Origin: Microseira wollei NIES-4236
GTDB lineage: Bacteria > Cyanobacteriota > Cyanobacteriia > Cyanobacteriales > Aerosakkonemataceae
Direction: 5' to 3'
Assembly (NCBI RefSeq): GCF_020521235.1
Contig: NZ_BLAY01000045.1
Location: forward strand, 1 to 59,381
Length of the DNA: 59,381 nucleotides
The notes under the pieces are model-generated. The model ran no database searches. It worked only from the letters and a program-made list of their open reading frames with translations, and had not been told where the DNA came from. The position numbers were made by a program, and so were the translations under genes. This document shows positions 1-12,000 of this stretch, in pieces (the first letter of the stretch is position 1; every line of letters begins with the position of its first letter).

Positions 1-290
1 TCCCTGGCAGAGCCTGGGAACGAGGGTGGCTGTGCCTGGGAATGGCGTTCCCTGGCAGAGCCTGGGAACGAGGGTGGCTGTGCCTGGGAATGGCGTTCCC
101 TGGCAGAGCCTGGGAACGAGGGTGGCTGTGCCTGGGAATGGCGTTCCCTGGCAGAGCCTGGGAACGAGGGTGGCTCTGCCTGGGAATGGCGTTCCCTGGC
201 AGAGCCTGGGAACGAGGGTGGCTCTGCCTGGGAATGGCGTTCCCTGGCAGAGCCTGGGAACGAGGGTGGCTGTGCCTGGGAACGAGGGTA
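1..290. repeat. 48-bp tandem repeat, family A, inside a kinase gene
   Basis: Six head-to-tail copies of a 48-bp unit begin at 1, 49, 97, 145, 193 and 241. The last copy degenerates after its first 40 bases. The unit contains the palindromic core TTCCCAGGCTCTGCC / GGCAGAGCCTGGGAA. Because 48 is a multiple of three, the minus-strand kinase frame stays open through the array and reads a 16-residue period rich in Pro, Ser, Arg and Glu. The same core recurs at 11147-11290, 37430-37472 (degenerate) and 49184-49256. The array touches the window edge, so its true copy number is unknown. Confidence 0.93.
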
Positions 291-3200
291 ATGGGTATTG
301 TCTGGTGTTTTAACTTTTAAACAGACGCTTCCTTCTTGGGTAAATTTAATCGCATTAGAAAGCAGGTTAATTAATACTTGGCGTAACTTGAGATCATCGG
401 TTTCAATGTATTGAGGAACTTCAGGCGAACGCTCAAAAATCAACTGCAATCCTTTATTGTTCGCTTTGAGGCGAAACATATCTGACAAACCGTTGAGCAA
501 ATCGTAAAGATTGAAGCTAGTTTCGTTGAGGGTGGTACGTCCTGCCTCAATTTTAGATAAATCTAAAACTTGGTTAATTAAAGCGAGCAAGTGTTCGCCG
601 CTGCGGATAATAATGTCGAGATATTTTTTGTGTTCCGGTGCTAGTTTTGGGCTGTTGTTTATGAGTTGAGAAAAGCCCATAATCGCGTTGAGGGGGGTAC
701 GCAATTCGTGGCTCATATTCGCCAAAAAGGTGCTTTTGACACGATTGGCGACTTCAGCGGTTTCTAGAGCTTGTTGCAGCGCTGCTTGGGCAAGTTTTCG
801 CTGGCTAATATCTTCAGCTACAGCGATCGCATATTTGGGTTCGCCATCGGGCGATCGCACTAAAGTGCCAATCAGATTTACCCAAATAATCGAGCCATCT
901 TTGCGGATATAACGCTTCTCCATCGTGTAACTATCCATCTCTTTTTCCCACACGCGGCGAACGAGTTCTAGTTCAACATCGAGATCTTCCGGGTAGGTAA
1001 TATCTTCCCAAGTTCGCTCGAGCATTTCCTCATAGCTGTAACCCACGATGTCGTAAAATGTTTGGTTGATCCGCACAAACTCACCGTCTAAACTCGAATG
1101 GCAAATGCCGATGGGCGCTTGCTCAAAAGTGGCGCGAAAGCGTTCTTCACTTTCTCGCAGTTCCAGTTCTGCTTGTTTGATATCGCTGAAATCGCGGGCG
1201 ACAGCTAAGGCAAATTCGATGCTGCCATCGCAGTTAAATTCAGGCACAATCCGAACTTGATAAAATTTACAGCCAAGGGGTGAGGGAAAATAAAACTCAA
1301 TCCGCTGTTCTTTCTCCGTCGCGAATACCATTTGCAAAGCGTCTTCCCAAAGCTTGGCAAATTCCAGGGGCATTCCCAACTCTCGATGGCTTTTACCAAT
1401 AAATGCTTCTGGGGAGATTCCCGTTGCTAATTCTGCGGCTGGATTAACGTATACGTGGCGCAGTTGCCGTTCGAATCGAGCAATTACATCGGGGGAATTT
1501 TCCACCAAGGCTTTGAATTCTTGCTCGCGACGATATAAAGCTTCTTGCTTCTGTTTAAGTTCGGTGATGTCGCTGGCTGTTCCCGTCCTGCCGACGATAT
1601 TGCCCTGTTCGTCCCGCAGCGGCATCGCGTTAAATAACAGGTGAATCGGTTTATTATCTTTGGCTATATGAGTCGTTTCATACTGGAAGATTGACTCTCC
1701 TTTCATCAGTTTTTGCTCAACCGCCGCATCTTTAATTCTTTGTTCCACTGTGAGGAAATCTGCGAACGGACGACCGAGCATTTCCATCGGATCGTAACCG
1801 TAAATTTGTTTCACCGCTGAGTTGACAAAGGTAAAGCACCCTGAAGCATCCACCGAGAAAATCAAGTCCTGGGATGTTTCAACCAAGTTGCGATATTTTC
1901 GCTCGCTGCCAGCAAGTGCCACTTCAGCTTTTTTGCGTTGGGTAATATCCATCACAATTCCCAACAGTTGGATCGCCATTCCAGATTCGTTTAAAACTAC
2001 TTCTGCCCGCAGGTCAATGTAGCGAATTTCACCATCGGGTCGCACAATCCGTAACTCGTTTTCGTAGGGTATTCCGTGGGCGATCGCGCGCTGTACAATT
2101 TCCTGAAAAGTAGCGCGGTCATCGGGATAAATCATCTCCACGATTTGGGGATAAGTCGGTTCGGGTTGTTTAGGATCTAAACCAAATATGCGAAATTTTT
2201 CTTCTGACCAGCTAATTTCTCCAGTCAGGATATTAAATTCCCAACTGCCGACATGGGCAACTCGTTGGGCATGGGCAAGATTGGCTTCGCTCTTTTTGAG
2301 TTTTTCTTCTGCCAGTTTGCGATCGCTAATGTCGCGAGAAATGCCCACAACCCCGATAATATGACCTTGGGGATCTCGCCAAGGGGATTTCGTGGTTAGC
2401 AGCGTCCGCATGATGCCGTGTTGGGGTACGAGTTCTTCATAAGTTAAAGATTCGCCCGTCGTCATAACTTTCTGGTCATCTGCCATTATCTGGCGGGCTA
2501 CATTTTCGGGAAAAAATGCCGTATCGTCCTGACCAATAATTTCCTCCATTGATTTAGAAAACCAGCGGCTGACTGTAGAATTCGCGACCATATAGCGCCC
2601 CTGTTCGTCTTTGACAAACACGACATCGGAGGTACTGTCAATCAGGGAACGCAACATATTGTTGCTTCTTTGAAGTGCTTTTTCTGCCTGGTTTTGTTGG
2701 GTAATGTCGTTGGCGATGGAGAGAATGCAGGGAATGTCCCCAATCTGGATCGCCTCTGCCGACACCAGCACCAATCTGATTTCGCCAGACTTGGTGCGAA
2801 ACTGGCATTTTTGTTTGTAAACACTGCCCGAAGTTTGCAATGCCGCAAGGAAGCACAAGCGTTCTTCTTGATTGACCCAAAAATTGAGTGATTCAGCCGT
2901 TTTGCCCAGTACTTCCTCTGGGGTATAGCCCATCATGCTGCAAAAGCTACGGTTAACTTCGATCAAGCAATCTTCTGCCAAGCTGGCGATCGTCATCGGA
3001 CTGGGACTCGACCAAAAAGCTTTGGCGAATTTTGCTTCCGAAAGGCGCAAAGCTGACTCCGCTATCTTACGCGATCGCACTTCTTGCAGAAGCAAAGCAT
3101 TTTGATCTTTCAGTTGTTTCGTGAGATATCGCAGTTTTAAATGAACGTTGACCCGAGCAATAATCTCCTCATGTTGCAGCGGTTTGGTTACGTAGTCTAC

Positions 3201-3509
3201 CGCCCCCAAACTCAACCCTTTGACTTTATCCACCGCTTGGTCGAGAGCGCTCATAAAAATTACCGGAATGTCATTCGTTGCTTTTGTTGCTTTCAAGCGG
3301 CGGCAGGTTTCAAACCCATCTATCCCCGGCATCAATATATCCAGCAAAATGATATCTGGTAAAACCCTTTGCAGTCTTTGCAGCGCTTTTTCTCCGCTCG
3401 TAGCTACCAAAACCTCAAATCCATACTCAATCAGCAAATCTGATAAAACTTTGATGTTAGTCGGTTGGTCGTCTACGATTAAAACTTGCGTCTTCTGCTG
3501 TAATTTCAT
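1..3509 (-). CDS. Hybrid sensor kinase REC-6xPAS-HisKA-HATPase, partial at 3' end
   Basis: Reading leftward from ATG at 3509 the frame is open to the window edge, at least 1169 codons. The order is a receiver domain (about residues 1-125; VLIVDDQPTN, ILLDILMPG, DYVTKP), six PAS repeats (about 160-890), a HisKA H-box [13 protein letters not shown] near position 708, and the start of a HATPase_c domain whose N-box LLSNAIKF lies near 345. The ATPase domain is then interrupted in frame by the 48-bp repeat array, so the rest of the domain lies outside the window. The protein is probably a soluble multi-sensor kinase that also takes phosphate on its own N-terminal receiver. It lies downstream of, and on the same strand as, the kinase at 3737-5701. 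The start fits because the receiver begins within eight residues of it. I found no frameshift where I checked. Whether the repeat-bearing ATPase is active is unknown. Confidence 0.88.
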   Translation of the reverse strand, partial: MKLQQKTQVLIVDDQPTNIKVLSDLLIEYGFEVLVATSGEKALQRLQRVLPDIILLDILMPGIDGFETCRRLKATKATNDIPVIFMSALDQAVDKVKGLSLGAVDYVTKPLQHEEIIARVNVHLKLRYLTKQLKDQNALLLQEVRSRKIAESALRLSEAKFAKAFWSSPSPMTIASLAEDCLIEVNRSFCSMMGYTPEEVLGKTAESLNFWVNQEERLCFLAALQTSGSVYKQKCQFRTKSGEIRLVLVSAEAIQIGDIPCILSIANDITQQNQAEKALQRSNNMLRSLIDSTSDVVFVKDEQGRYMVANSTVSRWFSKSMEEIIGQDDTAFFPENVARQIMADDQKVMTTGESLTYEELVPQHGIMRTLLTTKSPWRDPQGHIIGVVGISRDISDRKLAEEKLKKSEANLAHAQRVAHVGSWEFNILTGEISWSEEKFRIFGLDPKQPEPTYPQIVEMIYPDDRATFQEIVQRAIAHGIPYENELRIVRPDGEIRYIDLRAEVVLNESGMAIQLLGIVMDITQRKKAEVALAGSERKYRNLVETSQDLIFSVDASGCFTFVNSAVKQIYGYDPMEMLGRPFADFLTVEQRIKDAAVEQKLMKGESIFQYETTHIAKDNKPIHLLFNAMPLRDEQGNIVGRTGTASDITELKQKQEALYRREQEFKALVENSPDVIARFERQLRHVYVNPAAELATGISPEAFIGKSHRELGMPLEFAKLWEDALQMVFATEKEQRIEFYFPSPLGCKFYQVRIVPEFNCDGSIEFALAVARDFSDIKQAELELRESEERFRATFEQAPIGICHSSLDGEFVRINQTFYDIVGYSYEEMLERTWEDITYPEDLDVELELVRRVWEKEMDSYTMEKRYIRKDGSIIWVNLIGTLVRSPDGEPKYAIAVAEDISQRKLAQAALQQALETAEVANRVKSTFLANMSHELRTPLNAIMGFSQLINNSPKLAPEHKKYLDIIIRSGEHLLALINQVLDLSKIEAGRTTLNETSFNLYDLLNGLSDMFRLKANNKGLQLIFERSPEVPQYIETDDLKLRQVLINLLSNAIKFTQEGSVCLKVKTPDNTHYPRSQAQPPSFPGSARERHSQAEPPSFPGSARERHSQAEPPSFPGSARERHSQAQPPSFPGSARERHSQAQPPSFPGSARERHSQAQPPSFPGSAR

Positions 3510-3736
3510 AATCTATTTACCACATCTTATGAAAATTTCTTATTGATTTTAACTAGCTTAATAAAAATATAAAATAAGTTTATTTTTTTATGATATTTTC
3601 ACTTTCTCAAATCCTGTACGCTTGGATTATGGTATAGTCCAAAAATTTATCCGGCAAGTTTTACGTATAATCTTATACCAGCCAAAAGATGGGCATACAG
3701 TCTTGAGATAGCCGCTCAACCAAAAAAGGGCGGGAA
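3510..3736. other. Intergenic spacer between two kinase genes
   Basis: This 227-bp AT-rich spacer has no gene. It must hold the 3' end of the kinase transcript from 3737-5701 and the promoter of the kinase starting at 3509. I see no strong hairpin terminator. Confidence 0.5.
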
Positions 3737-5701
3737 TCAAGTTTCGGGTAGATATGGCGCGATTAGCCCAGCGATCGCATCATCATCATACTGCGCGGCA
3801 AACTGCAATACAGTGCTAGCAAATCGAGCATATTTATAGTTTAACGCTTGCAGCCGATTTGCTTGGCGAATCACTTCCTCAAAGTTACCAATTTGAGCGG
3901 CTGCGTACAGGCTAACCAACTCTTCGCCGGGAGGCATTACCAAGTCTTCTGACTCGCTGGTATTAGGATCGATGGGACTGTTTGAGGTGGAAAAAATCCA
4001 GGACAGTCCGAGAGAATTCTCTATTTTTTCTAACAATTCCTCTAGTTGGAAAGGTTTAGCAATAAAATCGGTATAGCCGGTTTGTTCGTCCTTCTGGTTC
4101 TCCAACTCGAATATCCCACCAGAGATAATCAGGATCGCCGTATGCTCAAAAGCGGGCAACGAACGCAGTTGGCGACACAGATCAAAACCATCCATTCCAG
4201 ACATCTTTAAATCGGTCACAATCAAATCCGGTTGATGGACAATGGCTTTTTCTAAAGCTGCTTTACCAGAACTAGCTTCAATTAACTCAAAGCCAAGCGG
4301 CCGCAAAAGTGCCACTATGATGAAGCGTTCCTCCTCCCTGTCGTCAACGACCAAGATTTTTCGCCTTTTGCCTTCGTAACCCGTCACGATTGATTTGGGT
4401 TGTACTGGGGGTGGTGTGGGGTGTGCTTTTACAGAAATCGGCAGTGAGATCTCAAACCAAAACTTACTCCCAACACCCAAACAACTTTCTACTTGGAGAG
4501 AACCTCCCATCATCGAGACTAACTTATTGGTGATGCTTAATCCCAGACCCTCACCCGTCGCGAGTTGCGATATCTCGCCCACTTGCTCAAACCGGAGAAA
4601 TATTCTTTCTAATTGGTCGCTGGCAATGCCTATGCCTGTATCTTCAACTTGAAAGCGAATTTTGGTAATGGGTAATTGGTAATTGGTAATTGGTAATGGA
4701 TTATAACTTTCGCTATTACCAATTACCTCAATTTTGAAAATAACGCTGCCTTTGTTGGTAAATTTAATCGCATTACTCAACAAATTCATCAAAATTTGAC
4801 GCAGGCGCTTTTCATCACCATTGACGCAATCGGGAATCTGCCCTTCTGTTTGGTAGGTGAAAAAAATACTTTTTTGTTCGGCTTTGATTTGAATGATTCT
4901 TGATAAATTAGCCAGAAAATCAGTCAAATTAAAATCTATCTTAATTAACTCTAGTTTTTGATCTTCAATATTAGACAGATCTAAAATGTCATTAATTAGA
5001 CTCACCAGGTGAGAACCGCACTGCTGAATCAGGTGAATCCGTTCTTTGTGACGGGGAGTTAGATCTGGCTCGCGCAAAAGAATCTGAGCGTAGCCTAGAA
5101 TGCCGTTGAGGGCGGTTCGCAGTTCGTGGCTCATGTTAGCCACAAAAGCATTTTTAGCTTGATTGGCGACTTCGGCAGCTTCTTTGGCGGCTTTTAGTTC
5201 GGCGGTGCGTTCTGCAACGGTTTGCTCTAGAGATTTATTGAGTGTTTCGAGTTGTTCGTTAAGCAGCTGTAGTGCCTGATTTTTTGCTTCTAGTTGTTGT
5301 TCTTGGGTATAGCGACGCAGTGCTTCGCTGACGGTCAAAATCAAGTCGGTTTCGTCCCAAGGTTTGGGAATATAGCGGTAGAGGTTAGCACGATTGACGG
5401 CATTGACAATGGCTTGAGTATCCGCTTGTCCGGTTAAAAGAACGGTCATGGTTTTGGGATAGTAAGTATGAACTTGGATCAGCAATTCATCTCCCTTCAT
5501 CCCCGGCATCATCTGGTCTGAAATTACTAGCGCTACGTCAACATTATTTTCTTGCAACTCTGCGATAATCGCCAGGGCATCTTTGCCGCTGCTAGCAATT
5601 GCCATGTAATAATCTTTACCAAAAAATAGCCTTAACTGATCTTGGAGGATCCTTAAGACGATTTCTTCATCATCTACACAAATAATTGCTAGCTGATTCA
5701 T
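3737..5701 (-). CDS. Hybrid histidine kinase REC-HisKA-HATPase-REC
   Basis: This 654-residue soluble hybrid kinase has an N-terminal receiver (about 1-125; [20 protein letters not shown]), a coiled coil, HisKA with the H-box [13 protein letters not shown], and HATPase_c (N-box [22 protein letters not shown]). A second receiver follows (about 455-570; [22 protein letters not shown]), then a roughly 70-residue helical tail common in cyanobacterial hybrid kinases. The ATG at 5701 overlaps the TGA of the RND gene (TGATG), which predicts translational coupling. A TTG one codon earlier is less likely. Between the beta strands after the N-box there is a low-complexity stretch, [14 protein letters not shown], encoded by the dispersed GGTAATTGG repeat. 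The same loop carries repeats in the two other kinases of this window. The context suggests a link to efflux regulation. Confidence 0.9.
   Translation of the reverse strand: MNQLAIICVDDEEIVLRILQDQLRLFFGKDYYMAIASSGKDALAIIAELQENNVDVALVISDQMMPGMKGDELLIQVHTYYPKTMTVLLTGQADTQAIVNAVNRANLYRYIPKPWDETDLILTVSEALRRYTQEQQLEAKNQALQLLNEQLETLNKSLEQTVAERTAELKAAKEAAEVANQAKNAFVANMSHELRTALNGILGYAQILLREPDLTPRHKERIHLIQQCGSHLVSLINDILDLSNIEDQKLELIKIDFNLTDFLANLSRIIQIKAEQKSIFFTYQTEGQIPDCVNGDEKRLRQILMNLLSNAIKFTNKGSVIFKIEVIGNSESYNPLPITNYQLPITKIRFQVEDTGIGIASDQLERIFLRFEQVGEISQLATGEGLGLSITNKLVSMMGGSLQVESCLGVGSKFWFEISLPISVKAHPTPPPVQPKSIVTGYEGKRRKILVVDDREEERFIIVALLRPLGFELIEASSGKAALEKAIVHQPDLIVTDLKMSGMDGFDLCRQLRSLPAFEHTAILIISGGIFELENQKDEQTGYTDFIAKPFQLEELLEKIENSLGLSWIFSTSNSPIDPNTSESEDLVMPPGEELVSLYAAAQIGNFEEVIRQANRLQALNYKYARFASTVLQFAAQYDDDAIAGLIAPYLPET
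4662..4700. repeat. GGTAATTGG-type repeat inside a kinase gene
   Basis: Four to five copies of the 7-8 bp unit GGTAATTG/GGTAATGG lie in the HATPase_c coding region and read as PITN/LPIT on the minus strand. The same unit is seen at 13256-13275, 37190-37212, 43318-43345, 45150-45175 and 46835-46850. Confidence 0.85.
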
Positions 5702-8700
5702 CAAATTTCCCTATCCTTACCTCCAAATAGACGCGCCGCTGCCGACTTGGCGATCGCGTAAAACACCGGCACGACGTAAAGGCTCAATATCGTAGAAACC
5801 AACATCCCGCCCAAGATTGCCATCCCCAAAGAAATGCGGCTAATCGCCCCTGGACCAGTTGTAAATGCCAAGGGCATCGAACCTAATAGGGTAGATAATG
5901 CTGTCATCATAATCGGGCGAAAGCGTACTCGTCCCGCCTCTAGCGCTGCTTTGACAATCGGTAATCCTTGGTCGCGCAGTTGATTGGAAAATTCCACCAT
6001 CAGAATCGAGTTTTTGGTGACGATGCCGATGAGCATAATTAACCCAATCTGACTGTATACATTTAAATTCATTCCCGATAGCTGGAGCGCCACAAACGCT
6101 CCCAAAAGCGAAGGCGGTACGGCGAGGAAAATAATCAAAGGATCGAGAAAGCTTTCAAATTGGGCTGCCAAAATTAGGAAAGTAAAGACTAAAGCCAACC
6201 CAAAAATAAACAGCGTCGATTGTCCTGCTTCTCTCAACTCTAACGATTGTCCCGCCAAAGCGGTGCGAATTTCTGGGGGTAGTTCTTGCCTTGCCAAATT
6301 TTCCAATGCAGCGATCGCCTCCCCTAAAGTGTATCCCGGCGCGGGAGAAGCCGTAATCGTGGCAGCACGCGCGCGGTTAAAGTGATTAATTTGCGGCGGT
6401 GTAGTCGAGGGAGTAACCGTTACCAGATTAGTCAAGGGAATTAATTGTCCCTGGTTAGATCTGAGGTAAATTTCCCGAATATCTTGCGGCGTGGCGCGGA
6501 ACTGCTTTTCTGCCTGGACGACGACTTCATAGCGACGATTTCCCTGATTAAAACTGGTAATTTCCTGCCCGCCTAAAAGTATTTGCAGCGTGCGCGATAT
6601 TTCCCGCACCGAAACACCTAAATTAGCAGCTTGCTCGCGGTTAATCGTCAAGGTTAATTCTGGTTTATTCAGTTTTAAATCCGTATCGGCATTGACTAAT
6701 TGGGGCAGTTGTCTGGCTTTTTGGGCTAAATTTTCCGCTGTGGCGGCAAGTGTTTCCAATTCGCTTCCTTGCAATACAAATTGTACCGGCTGACCAAACC
6801 CAGACCCAGGTAATGCGGGTGGGTTAATTGGTAACACCAGCGCGTCGGTAATTTGAGAAAACCTACCAAACAATTGACCAATTGTTGCTTGTTGCGATTG
6901 TTCGGGTTTGGGACGTTCCGACCAAGGTTGCAATCTGGCAAAAGATATTCCTTGATTGACTTGTCCGACTCCAGTGCCACCGCCGAATGCACCGATAACA
7001 AAGTAAGTGCGGATATTGGGGATGGAAGAGAAAATCTTTTCCACTTGCTGCATCACCCCGTCGGTATAGTTAATCGTAACGCCTTGGGGAGCGCGGACGA
7101 TGGTGAGAATTGAACCTCGGTCTTCGTTGGGTAACAGTTCCGAAGGCAATTGTAGATAAACCCAGGCAGCTAGTCCGATCGATACTAAAAAGCTGAATAC
7201 GACTGCGGCTTTTAAATGCATCAACAAACGCAGCGATGATGCATAACCATCCCTGACCCGGTCTAAAACCCAATCGAAGGCGTCAAAAAACCATCTTGAC
7301 CACCAGGGTAATCGGGTTTGCTGGCGCAGCACTCGCGCGCACATCGCCGGCGCCAGAGTTAAGGCGACGACGGTGGAAAATACAACTGCCCCGGCGATAG
7401 TAATGGCAAATTCGTTAAATAGGCGTCCCGTGGTTCCCGTGGCGAAACCGACTGGTAAAAATACGGCGATCAAAACAACGGTAGTAGCAATCACTGCAAA
7501 GACAACTTCCGATACCGCCGCATAAGTTGCTGGGAAGGGAGCCATCTTTTTTTCTTCCATGTAGCGGACGATATTTTCCAGCACGACGATGGTGTCATCC
7601 ACGACAATCCCCGTGGAGATGGTGAGGGAAAATAAAGTCAGGGTATTAATGGAAAACCCTAAGGCGAACATCAAGGCAAACGCGCCGATAATCGAGACGG
7701 CGATGGTGACGGCGGGAACTAGAGTACCGCGCCAGTCTTTGAGAAAGAGAAAGATTACCAGGACGACGAGAAAGACAGATAGGTAAAGACTGCCCCAAAC
7801 TTCATCGATCGCCAGTTGGACAAAATTGGAAGTATCGAAGGCAATTTGGTATTCCATCCCGGTGGGAAAAGTCGGGGATATTTCTTGGAATTTGGCTTTA
7901 GCGCCGTTGGCGACTTCGATGGTGTTGGCGTTGGAGAGTTTGACGACGCCTAATGCTACCGCAGGTTGACCGTTGAAGCGGACGAAAGAGCGATCGCTTT
8001 CGGCGCCAATTTCCGCTCGCCCCACATCTTTGAGCGTGACTTGAGAACCATCAGGATTGCGTTTGATTACCAACGCTTCGTATTCTGGGGGCGTTTGCAG
8101 GCGTCCCAGGGTACGGATCGAATATTCCGAACTTTGCCCTTCAATTAAACCTGAAGGAATCTCGACGTTTTCGGCGCGCAGTGCCTGCTCCAGATCCAAA
8201 ATCGTCAGGTTGCGCGCTGCTAACCGCTGGGTATCGATCCACAAACGCATCGCATAACGACGTTCCCCGCCGATAGTGACGCTACTCACCCCAGGGACGG
8301 TTTCTAAAGCGTCCACAACGAAGCGGTCGGCGTAGTCACTTAATTCTAAGGTAGAAAAATTGCTACCGTAGAGAGCAAACCAGATAATCGGGGAAGCATC
8401 CCCCGATTGTTTGCGGACAATGGGTGCTTCTGCGTCATCTGGAATATTTCTAGCGGCACGGGCGACGCGATCGCGCACGTCTTGGGCAGCTGATTCGATA
8501 TCGCGATTGAGTTGAAATTGTACGGTAATGTTGCTAACCGATTCCCGACTTTCGGAACTAAGGGTTTTAATTCCTTCCACACCGTTGAGTTCGGCTTCCA
8601 GAATTTCCGTTACTTCTGTTTCTACTACTTGAGGACTCGCACCGGGATAAACCGTGGAAACATTCACCACCGGCGGGTCAATGCTGGGATATTCCTGCAC

Positions 8701-8796
8701 TGGCAGGCGGGTATAACCCACCAACCCTACCAAGACGATGAGCAACGAGCAAACAGAAGCAAAAACGGGGCGCTTGATAAAAAAGTGGGTAAACAT
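5701..8796 (-). CDS. RND efflux transporter, AcrB/HAE1 family inner-membrane pump
   Basis: This 1031-residue proton-driven efflux pump is the size usual for the HAE1 family. The N-terminus [16 protein letters not shown] is the classic cytoplasmic lead into TM1, so I take ATG 8796 rather than a start 33 codons upstream. The TM4 motif [13 protein letters not shown] keeps both proton-relay aspartates, and the TM10 motif [14 protein letters not shown] keeps the lysine. Two large periplasmic loops with porter and docking domains are present. The trimer would take substrates from the periplasm or membrane and work with a periplasmic adaptor and a TolC-type channel. A matching adaptor lies at 13293-15308, 4.5 kb away beyond a divergent kinase operon; no channel gene is seen. 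The gene is coupled to the downstream kinase through a TGATG overlap. Confidence 0.95.
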   Translation of the reverse strand: MFTHFFIKRPVFASVCSLLIVLVGLVGYTRLPVQEYPSIDPPVVNVSTVYPGASPQVVETEVTEILEAELNGVEGIKTLSSESRESVSNITVQFQLNRDIESAAQDVRDRVARAARNIPDDAEAPIVRKQSGDASPIIWFALYGSNFSTLELSDYADRFVVDALETVPGVSSVTIGGERRYAMRLWIDTQRLAARNLTILDLEQALRAENVEIPSGLIEGQSSEYSIRTLGRLQTPPEYEALVIKRNPDGSQVTLKDVGRAEIGAESDRSFVRFNGQPAVALGVVKLSNANTIEVANGAKAKFQEISPTFPTGMEYQIAFDTSNFVQLAIDEVWGSLYLSVFLVVLVIFLFLKDWRGTLVPAVTIAVSIIGAFALMFALGFSINTLTLFSLTISTGIVVDDTIVVLENIVRYMEEKKMAPFPATYAAVSEVVFAVIATTVVLIAVFLPVGFATGTTGRLFNEFAITIAGAVVFSTVVALTLAPAMCARVLRQQTRLPWWSRWFFDAFDWVLDRVRDGYASSLRLLMHLKAAVVFSFLVSIGLAAWVYLQLPSELLPNEDRGSILTIVRAPQGVTINYTDGVMQQVEKIFSSIPNIRTYFVIGAFGGGTGVGQVNQGISFARLQPWSERPKPEQSQQATIGQLFGRFSQITDALVLPINPPALPGSGFGQPVQFVLQGSELETLAATAENLAQKARQLPQLVNADTDLKLNKPELTLTINREQAANLGVSVREISRTLQILLGGQEITSFNQGNRRYEVVVQAEKQFRATPQDIREIYLRSNQGQLIPLTNLVTVTPSTTPPQINHFNRARAATITASPAPGYTLGEAIAALENLARQELPPEIRTALAGQSLELREAGQSTLFIFGLALVFTFLILAAQFESFLDPLIIFLAVPPSLLGAFVALQLSGMNLNVYSQIGLIMLIGIVTKNSILMVEFSNQLRDQGLPIVKAALEAGRVRFRPIMMTALSTLLGSMPLAFTTGPGAISRISLGMAILGGMLVSTILSLYVVPVFYAIAKSAAARLFGGKDREI

Positions 8797-9097
8797 GATG
8801 GGTCGTGGAGCGTGGGTCGTCCGTCGTGGGTCATATTCCGTTTGTAGTAGGCGCTTTAGCGCCCCCGGGGGCTTGACCGCTTGACCGATTGGCAAAATTT
8901 ATCTGCCGCAGGAGCGATTGCGAAATGATTTGTGAAGCTTTAGTCGATCCTACGAAAGGGTGCGCCTGATGCCGCAACATCTGACTCACCCTGCCTATTT
9001 AATTTTATAATTATTATTCAAGCTTTTCACAATTTTTTCACGCACATGTTCCAGATCCCCCTGTAAATTTAAACTAAGTGCAAATCCCTAATCCGAT
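8797..9097. other. Divergent promoter region, RND pump / phytochrome kinase
   Basis: This 301-bp region between divergent starts contains near-repeats of GGTCGTGG just upstream of the RND start. It also has a small hairpin, GGCGC-TTTA-GCGCC, at 8850-8863, a form of GC-rich hairpin common in cyanobacterial spacers. The part next to the phytochrome gene is AT-rich. I see no confident promoter box or operator. Confidence 0.45.
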
Positions 9098-12000
9098 ATG
9101 GAGTTACCAAAATTTATACAAGCAGAACAACTAGATTTATCCAACTGCGAAACCGAACCCATTCATACTCCTGGTAACATCCAGCCCCACGGCGTCCTGC
9201 TGGTTTTACAAGACCCACAGTTAAAAATTTTACAGGCCAGTCGGAATACCCAGGAGTTTTTGGGGATGCCGGCTCAATCGTTAATTAATCGGGAATTAAG
9301 TATTTTATTTGAGGCCGAGCAAATTGATAGGTTAAACTCCTATGCATCGCAGGAAAATATAGAAATTTTTAACCCAATTAAAATATCAATTGAAGTGCAT
9401 GGGCAACGGGTATTCTTCGAGGGTAATATCCATCGCAATGATGGAGTATTAATTTTGGAATTAGAGCCAGCAAACTCTAACGATACGGAATTACCTTTGG
9501 GATTTTACCAGTTAATTAAATCAACAATTTTAAAGCTTAAACAATCTTCAGACTTTCGCGAAACAACAGCAATACTTGCCCAGCAAGTCCGCAAGGTGAC
9601 CGGGTATGACCGCGTGATGATTTATCAGTTTGAACCCGATGATAGTGGCTTTGTGATTGCAGAAGATAAGCCAGAAGAGCTTGAGCCTTTTTTGGGTTTG
9701 CATTACCCGGCTTCAGATATACCTGAATTGGCGAGAAAACTTTATTATAACAATTGGCTCCGGTTAATTGTAGATGTTAATTATCAGCCGGTAGAAATCT
9801 TCCCAAAAAATAATCCTATAACTAACGCTCCACTCGATTTGAGCTATTCAATTCTCAGAAGCGTTGCCCCCGTTCACGTGGAATATTTACAAAATATGGG
9901 GGTTAGTGCTACGCTATGTATTTCTCTAATCACAAAGAAAAGGCTTTGGGGTTTAATTGTTTGCCATCATTATTCGGCGAGAACCGTGACTTTTAAAATC
10001 AGGAAATTTTGCGAATTTTTAGGGCAATTAATGTCGGTAGAAATAGCGTCAAGACAGGAAAGAGAGTCGGAGCGATACCGAGAAAGAATTAAAATAATAC
10101 AAGATAAGTTAAAGGGGATTTATTGCAGCATTGACCAAGGTAAACTAATAGAATATTTTCAGGAAAATGCCGAAAATTTATTAGAGTTGGTGAATGCCAA
10201 AGGGGCAGCAATTTATTTAGAGGATAATTTAACTTTACTTGGTACAACTCCACCGGCACAAGCCGTGGGGGAATTAAAATTTTGGCTGGTGAAATATAGC
10301 AGAAAAGAAATATTTTATACGAACCATCTGGCTCAACTTTATTCAAAAGCAAAGGAATTCAAAGACATAGCTAGTGGCTGGCTGGCAATTTCTATTTTTC
10401 TCAATCAAACTTCTTATCATATTTTTTGGTTCAGACCTGAGTTGATTCAAACAGTAAACTGGGCAGGAGATCCGGATAAAAATATCTCGGTTGGGTCAGA
10501 GGTCAGCGTGCAACTTTCACCGCGAAACTCTTTTCAGTTGTGGAAACAAACCGTAAGAGAAAAATCAATACCCTGGAAACAACTGGAAATTGATGGGGCA
10601 ATGGAATTAAGGAATACTTTAATGCTAGCGCTTTTAGAGTTTTCTAAAGCGGCGCTGCAAACAGCAGCAGAACGAGCAGAAGTAGCGAACCGAGCCAAAA
10701 GTCAATTTCTGGCTAAAATGAGCCACGAACTGCGGACTCCCCTCAACGCAATTTTGGGTTTTACCCAACTCATGACCCGCGATACTTCGCTTTTACCCCA
10801 ACAGCTAGAGCCATTAAAAATTATTAATCGCAGTGGGGAACATTTGCTCGCTTTAATCAACGATGTTTTGGAAATGTCGAAAATTGAAGCAGGCAGTTTG
10901 ACACTGAATGAAACCAGCTTTGATTTGTATCAGTTGCTGTTTTATATTGAAGATTTGCTGCGGATAAAAGCTTTAGAAAAAGGGTTGGAGATTGTCTTTA
11001 AACGGAAGCCAGAAGTACCTCAATATATCATTACCGATGAAAGTAAGTTGCGTCAAGTTTTGATTAACCTTATAGGTAATGCGATTAAGTTTACTGCTTC
11101 TGGTAGCGTAATTGTGCGAGTCAAAGCGGGGATGGAAGATCGCCATTACCCTCGTTCCCAGGCTCTGCCAGGGAACGTGGCTCTGCCAGGGAACGTGGCT
11201 CTGCCAGGGAACGTGGCTCTGCCAGGGAACGTGGCTCTGCCAGGGAACGTGGCTCTGCCAGGGAACGTGGCTCTGCCTGAGAACGCCATTAGCAATTACC
11301 AATCCTTAATTTTTGAAGTAGAAGATACCGGATCTGGAATTGCTGCCGAAGAACTTGAATCTTTGTTTGACCCCTTCGTGCAAACTGAAACAGGACGCAA
11401 GTCAATGGAAGGAACTGGGTTAGGTTTACCCATTAGCCGACAATTTATCAGATTAATGGGAGGAGATATCCAGGTTCGCTCTCAATTGGGTATGGGAACG
11501 ATTTTTACATTTGATATCAAATTGCGCTTGGCTGATGCGGCTGATGTTGAAACAAATTTAAACGCCAAGCGGGTGATTGGTTTAGCAGCTGGACAACCCG
11601 AATATCGCATTATGGTGGTTGAGGATGTAGAGGAGAACCGCCTTTTTTTAGTCAGACTTTTGCAAGCGGTAGGTTTTGACGTGCGTTCAGCTGAAAATGG
11701 CATTGAAGCACTTACTTTGTGGGAAACGTGGTCACCCCATCTGATCTTAATGGATATGCTAATGCCCCAGATGGATGGGTATGAAGCGACTCGACGCATT
11801 AAAGCGACGCTTAAAGGTCAGGCTACTGGGATTATTGCCTTGACTGCAAATGCTTTTAACGAGGATCGATCGGCTATTTTGCAGGCGGGATGCGACGATT
11901 TTATGCGTAAGCCTTTCCAGGAAGAAATACTCTTTGAAAAGATGGCTCATCATTTGCGAGTGCGTTATCTTTATCAACAGGACTCTCCTGGCGCGATCGC

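Noticed and set aside
26-320. Plus-strand repeat proteins in the 48-bp array
   Set aside because: The array lies inside a conserved minus-strand kinase frame; the plus-strand frames only mirror it.
8796-8895. RND pump start 33 codons upstream at 8895
   Set aside because: The extension is not family-like; [11 protein letters not shown] is the standard N-terminus.
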